In this document: piece by piece, positions 5,313 through 6,942 of the stretch
Numbering within the stretch: the stretch's first letter is position 1
Layout of the letters: the number at the start of each line of letters is the position of its first letter
Source of the DNA: an uncultured delta proteobacterium
GTDB taxonomy: Bacteria > Myxococcota_A > Polyangia > Polyangiales > Polyangiaceae
Length of the DNA: 6,942 nucleotides
Reading direction: 5' to 3'
Assembly (NCBI GenBank): GCA_903893335.1
Contig: CAITLX010000452.1
Location: 1 to 6,942, forward strand
Position numbers and translations under genes: made by a program
The notes under the pieces: model-generated
The model's database searches: none
Told to the model about the DNA's origin: nothing
Seen by the model: only the letters and a program-made list of their open reading frames with translations

Positions 5313-6760
5313 GGCAGGACGGTCTTGAGGTCCTGGTCGTTGAAGCGAAGCTGCATGCCGAGGAAGTAGTCGTGGCGGTCGCGGTTGAAGACGTCGTCGA
5401 CGCCGCCGTACATCCAGAGCCGCTGGAGAAACTCGTAGCCGAGCGCGATGCGCCAGCGCGGGCGAAGCTCCTCGCCGAAGCCGAAGACGTCCTGGCGGAT
5501 CTCGACGCGGTCGCGGAGCAGGTGCGTGTCGAGCCCGAGGCCGCCGGTCGACTCCTTGATGCCGAAGCGCCCGGTGAACGGCCCGAGCCTGCGGGCGAAC
5601 ATGAGCGAGAAGCGCAGCGTGTTGGTCGTCGTCGTGCGGATCTCGCGGTAGTGCGCGGGCTTGGTCGGGTCGGTCGTGTCGACGTCGGTCTGCTCGAACG
5701 AGGTGAGGCCGCGCGGGTCGTTGATGACCTCGAGCAGGTAGTACTTGTCCTCGCTCGGCTGCAGGCGCAGCTCGACGTAGCTCTTCACCGTGTTCGACAG
5801 GAAGTTGTAGTCGGTGCGGAGCCCGACGATCGTCTGCAGGCGCGACACGCCGCCGACGAAGTCGCCCACGCCCTCGACGACGCCCTCGACCTCGTTGACG
5901 AGCGTCTCGTCGCGCGTGAGCCGCCCGAGCGTGCCCTTGCCCTCGTCGAGGCGGGTGCTCACCGAGTCGATGTGCGCGAGCGCGCTCTCGAGGCTCGCGC
6001 TCGCGCGCTGCACGCGGTCGAAGGTGTCGCGCAGGTGGCCCGTCTGCGTGCCCTTGTCGCCGCGCCCCTCGGCGAGCAGCGTGCGCACGTCGTCGGTGAC
6101 CACGCGCACGTTCTCGAGGATCTTGCGCATCTCCGGCGCGCCCTGCGTCGTGATGTTCTGCACGTTGAGCAGCGTCTGGCGGATCGACTCGCGGTTCTCG
6201 CGCACCGTCTCGTTGAGCGCCTCGGTGACCTGCGCGAGGTTCTTCAGCGTGGCCTGCATCTGCTGCTGGCCCTCGGGCGTGCCGAGCGTGTTGGCGAGGT
6301 TCTCGCTGACGAGCTTGACGCGGTCGGCGATGCGCGCCAGGTCGCTCATGATCTGGTCGCTCGTGGCGGCCTCGACGGCGGTCGGGATCTCGTCGCCGTC
6401 GTGCAGCTCGGGGCGCCCCTCGGTGCCGGGCGCGACCGCGAGGAAGTACTCGCCGAGCAGGCTCTGGCTGCGCTTGATGACGCTCGCGTCGACGTGCAGG
6501 GCCACGCCCCGGTGCATGCGCACGTCGATGCGCGCGGCGCCGTTCTCGAGGCGGATCGACGCGATGGTGCCGACGGCGATGCCGGCCATCATCACGCGCG
6601 ACTGCGGCGCGAGGCCCGTCGCGTCCTTCAGGCGCGCGTGCACCGTGTAGCCGCCGGCGCTGCCCGTGTCGGTGCTGACCCAGCGGTAGATGCCGACCGC
6701 CGCCGCCGTGCCCACGACGGTGAACAGCCCAACTCTGGCGGCTCGGGTCCACTCGATCAT
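5291..6760 (-). CDS. MCE/MlaD-family lipid-transport protein with C-terminal beta domain
   Basis: The protein has 489 residues. MlaD-type proteins are the periplasmic lipid-binding parts of ABC transporters that move phospholipids between inner and outer membranes. Here an N-terminal anchor (about 10-28) is followed by one MCE domain (about 38-112) with the family pattern ARLKDATGLAPQSRV, then MAGIAVGTIASIRL, and SLLGEYFLAVAPG near its end. A long helical region (about 130-305) follows, heptad-like and Asn/Gln-rich, with the GKGTLGRLTRDETLV motif known from MCE proteins. Residues 310-489 form alternating aromatic strands: SYVELRLQP, YYLLEVINDPRG, LRFSLMFARRLG, GRFGIKESTGGLGLD, RWRIALGYEF, MYGGVDDVFN, YFLGMQLRFNDQDL. 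This C-terminal module resembles that of MCE proteins in Desulfobacterota and Myxococcota, and could sit in or against the outer membrane. No permease (MlaE) or ATPase (MlaF) gene is visible next to it. ATG at 6760 puts the anchor at the N-terminus; there is no clear ribosome site. Confidence 0.9.
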   Translation of the reverse strand: MIEWTRAARVGLFTVVGTAAAVGIYRWVSTDTGSAGGYTVHARLKDATGLAPQSRVMMAGIAVGTIASIRLENGAARIDVRMHRGVALHVDASVIKRSQSLLGEYFLAVAPGTEGRPELHDGDEIPTAVEAATSDQIMSDLARIADRVKLVSENLANTLGTPEGQQQMQATLKNLAQVTEALNETVRENRESIRQTLLNVQNITTQGAPEMRKILENVRVVTDDVRTLLAEGRGDKGTQTGHLRDTFDRVQRASASLESALAHIDSVSTRLDEGKGTLGRLTRDETLVNEVEGVVEGVGDFVGGVSRLQTIVGLRTDYNFLSNTVKSYVELRLQPSEDKYYLLEVINDPRGLTSFEQTDVDTTDPTKPAHYREIRTTTTNTLRFSLMFARRLGPFTGRFGIKESTGGLGLDTHLLRDRVEIRQDVFGFGEELRPRWRIALGYEFLQRLWMYGGVDDVFNRDRHDYFLGMQLRFNDQDLKTVLPFAPSKP

Positions 6761-6784
6761 GCGAAATTGCGCGCGCGCGGCGCG

Positions 6785-6793
6785 AGGTTAGCA
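6785..6793 (-). promoter_or_regulatory. Extended -10 of the MCE gene
   Basis: Read on the minus strand, TGCTAACCT is an extended -10 (TG, one base, TAACCT), 24 bases before the ATG at 6760. The leader would be about 18 bases. No good -35 is seen, which is tolerated with an extended -10. It lies back to back with the promoter of the divergent gene. Confidence 0.4.
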
Positions 6794-6821
6794 CTCCCGA
6801 GGCCCTGCGTCCGCGCGGGAT

Positions 6822-6851
6822 TTGGCGCCGCCGACGCGGGGCGGCTACGCT
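6822..6851 (+). promoter_or_regulatory. Promoter of the divergent secreted-protein gene
   Basis: TTGGCG (6822-6827) matches TTGACA at four of six positions and TACGCT (6846-6851) serves as -10, with an 18-bp spacer. The -10 ends 14 bases before the ATG at 6866, so the leader would be only about 7 bases. The 105-bp gap thus carries two divergent promoters. Confidence 0.45.
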
Positions 6852-6865
6852 CCAGCTTGCCGCAC

Positions 6866-6942
6866 ATGGCGAAGCTCCGCTGGTCGTTCCTCGTCGCCGC
6901 GGGCGTGCTCGTGGCCGAGGCCGCGCCCGCCGGCGAGCGCGC
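6866..6942 (+). CDS. Start of a secreted or envelope protein (partial, 3' end outside window)
   Basis: Only 25 full codons are visible: MAKLRWSFLVAAGVLVAEAA, then PAGER. This is a typical Sec signal peptide: positive n-region (Lys3, Arg5), hydrophobic core FLVAAGVLV, and Ala-rich cut sites after AEA or APA. No lipobox cysteine is seen before the edge, and there is no twin-arginine motif. The mature protein is outside the window, so its function cannot be stated. The start is supported by a promoter-like element just upstream and by the signal peptide. It diverges from the MCE gene and may share control with it, but a link in function is only a guess. Confidence 0.55.
   Translation, partial: MAKLRWSFLVAAGVLVAEAAPAGER

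Noticed and set aside
6761..6784. The alternating GCGCGCGC run upstream of the MCE start as a Z-DNA or regulatory element
   Set aside because: Such short CG runs are common at this base composition and nothing else marks this one.
4896..6794. A 632-codon open frame on the minus strand, overlapping the MCE gene and reaching into the antisense of the kinase
   Set aside because: It is Arg/Ala/Pro/His-rich with no recognisable domain. The overlapping MCE frame has clear family motifs, so this is a GC-driven shadow.
1..6942. CRISPR array, tRNA, rRNA, transposon ends or a defence system
   Set aside because: I saw no spaced repeat array, no cloverleaf-like sequence, no terminal inverted repeats and no defence or mobility protein.

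Overview
The window is high-GC chromosomal DNA that looks like a member of the Myxococcota, probably of the Polyangia type. This is an inference from three things: extreme G/C at third codon positions, a cytosolic Ser/Thr kinase fused to a DUF4388 module, and an MCE (MlaD-like) protein with a C-terminal beta-strand domain. I see no RNA gene, insertion sequence, phage gene or CRISPR array, and it reads as core or lineage-specific chromosome rather than a mobile island.

Layout, left to right. (1) The 3' end of proB (glutamate 5-kinase, with its PUA domain) enters from the left edge. (2) A 117-bp gap holds a GC hairpin and a promoter. (3) An S26-family signal-peptidase-like membrane protein follows; it keeps the fold motifs and the serine but appears to lack the general-base lysine. 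It ends in a textbook-like stem-loop with a T run. (4) A Tat-exported DUF362 protein comes next, then (5) an orphan lipoprotein that ends in a strong hairpin. (6) A 676-residue Ser/Thr kinase-DUF4388 protein follows. (7) Convergent to it on the minus strand is an MCE/MlaD-family protein with an inner-membrane anchor, a long helical region and a C-terminal beta domain. Its last codons and stop are duplicated in tandem. (8) Diverging from the MCE gene, the start of a secreted-protein gene runs off the right edge.

The genes do not form an obvious operon. Almost every gene has its own hairpin downstream and a TAnnnT-type -10 element close to its start codon, so they look like separate transcription units. 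Several leaders would be very short or absent. The common theme is the cell envelope: a membrane signal-peptidase-like protein, a Tat substrate, a lipoprotein, a lipid-transport protein and a secreted protein. A shared pathway is not shown by the sequence.

The observations most worth following are the signal peptidase homologue without its lysine, the single MCE protein that could reach from the inner to the outer membrane, the exact in-frame duplication of its stop region, and the recurring short-leader promoter layout. I did not find a clearly new multi-gene system.
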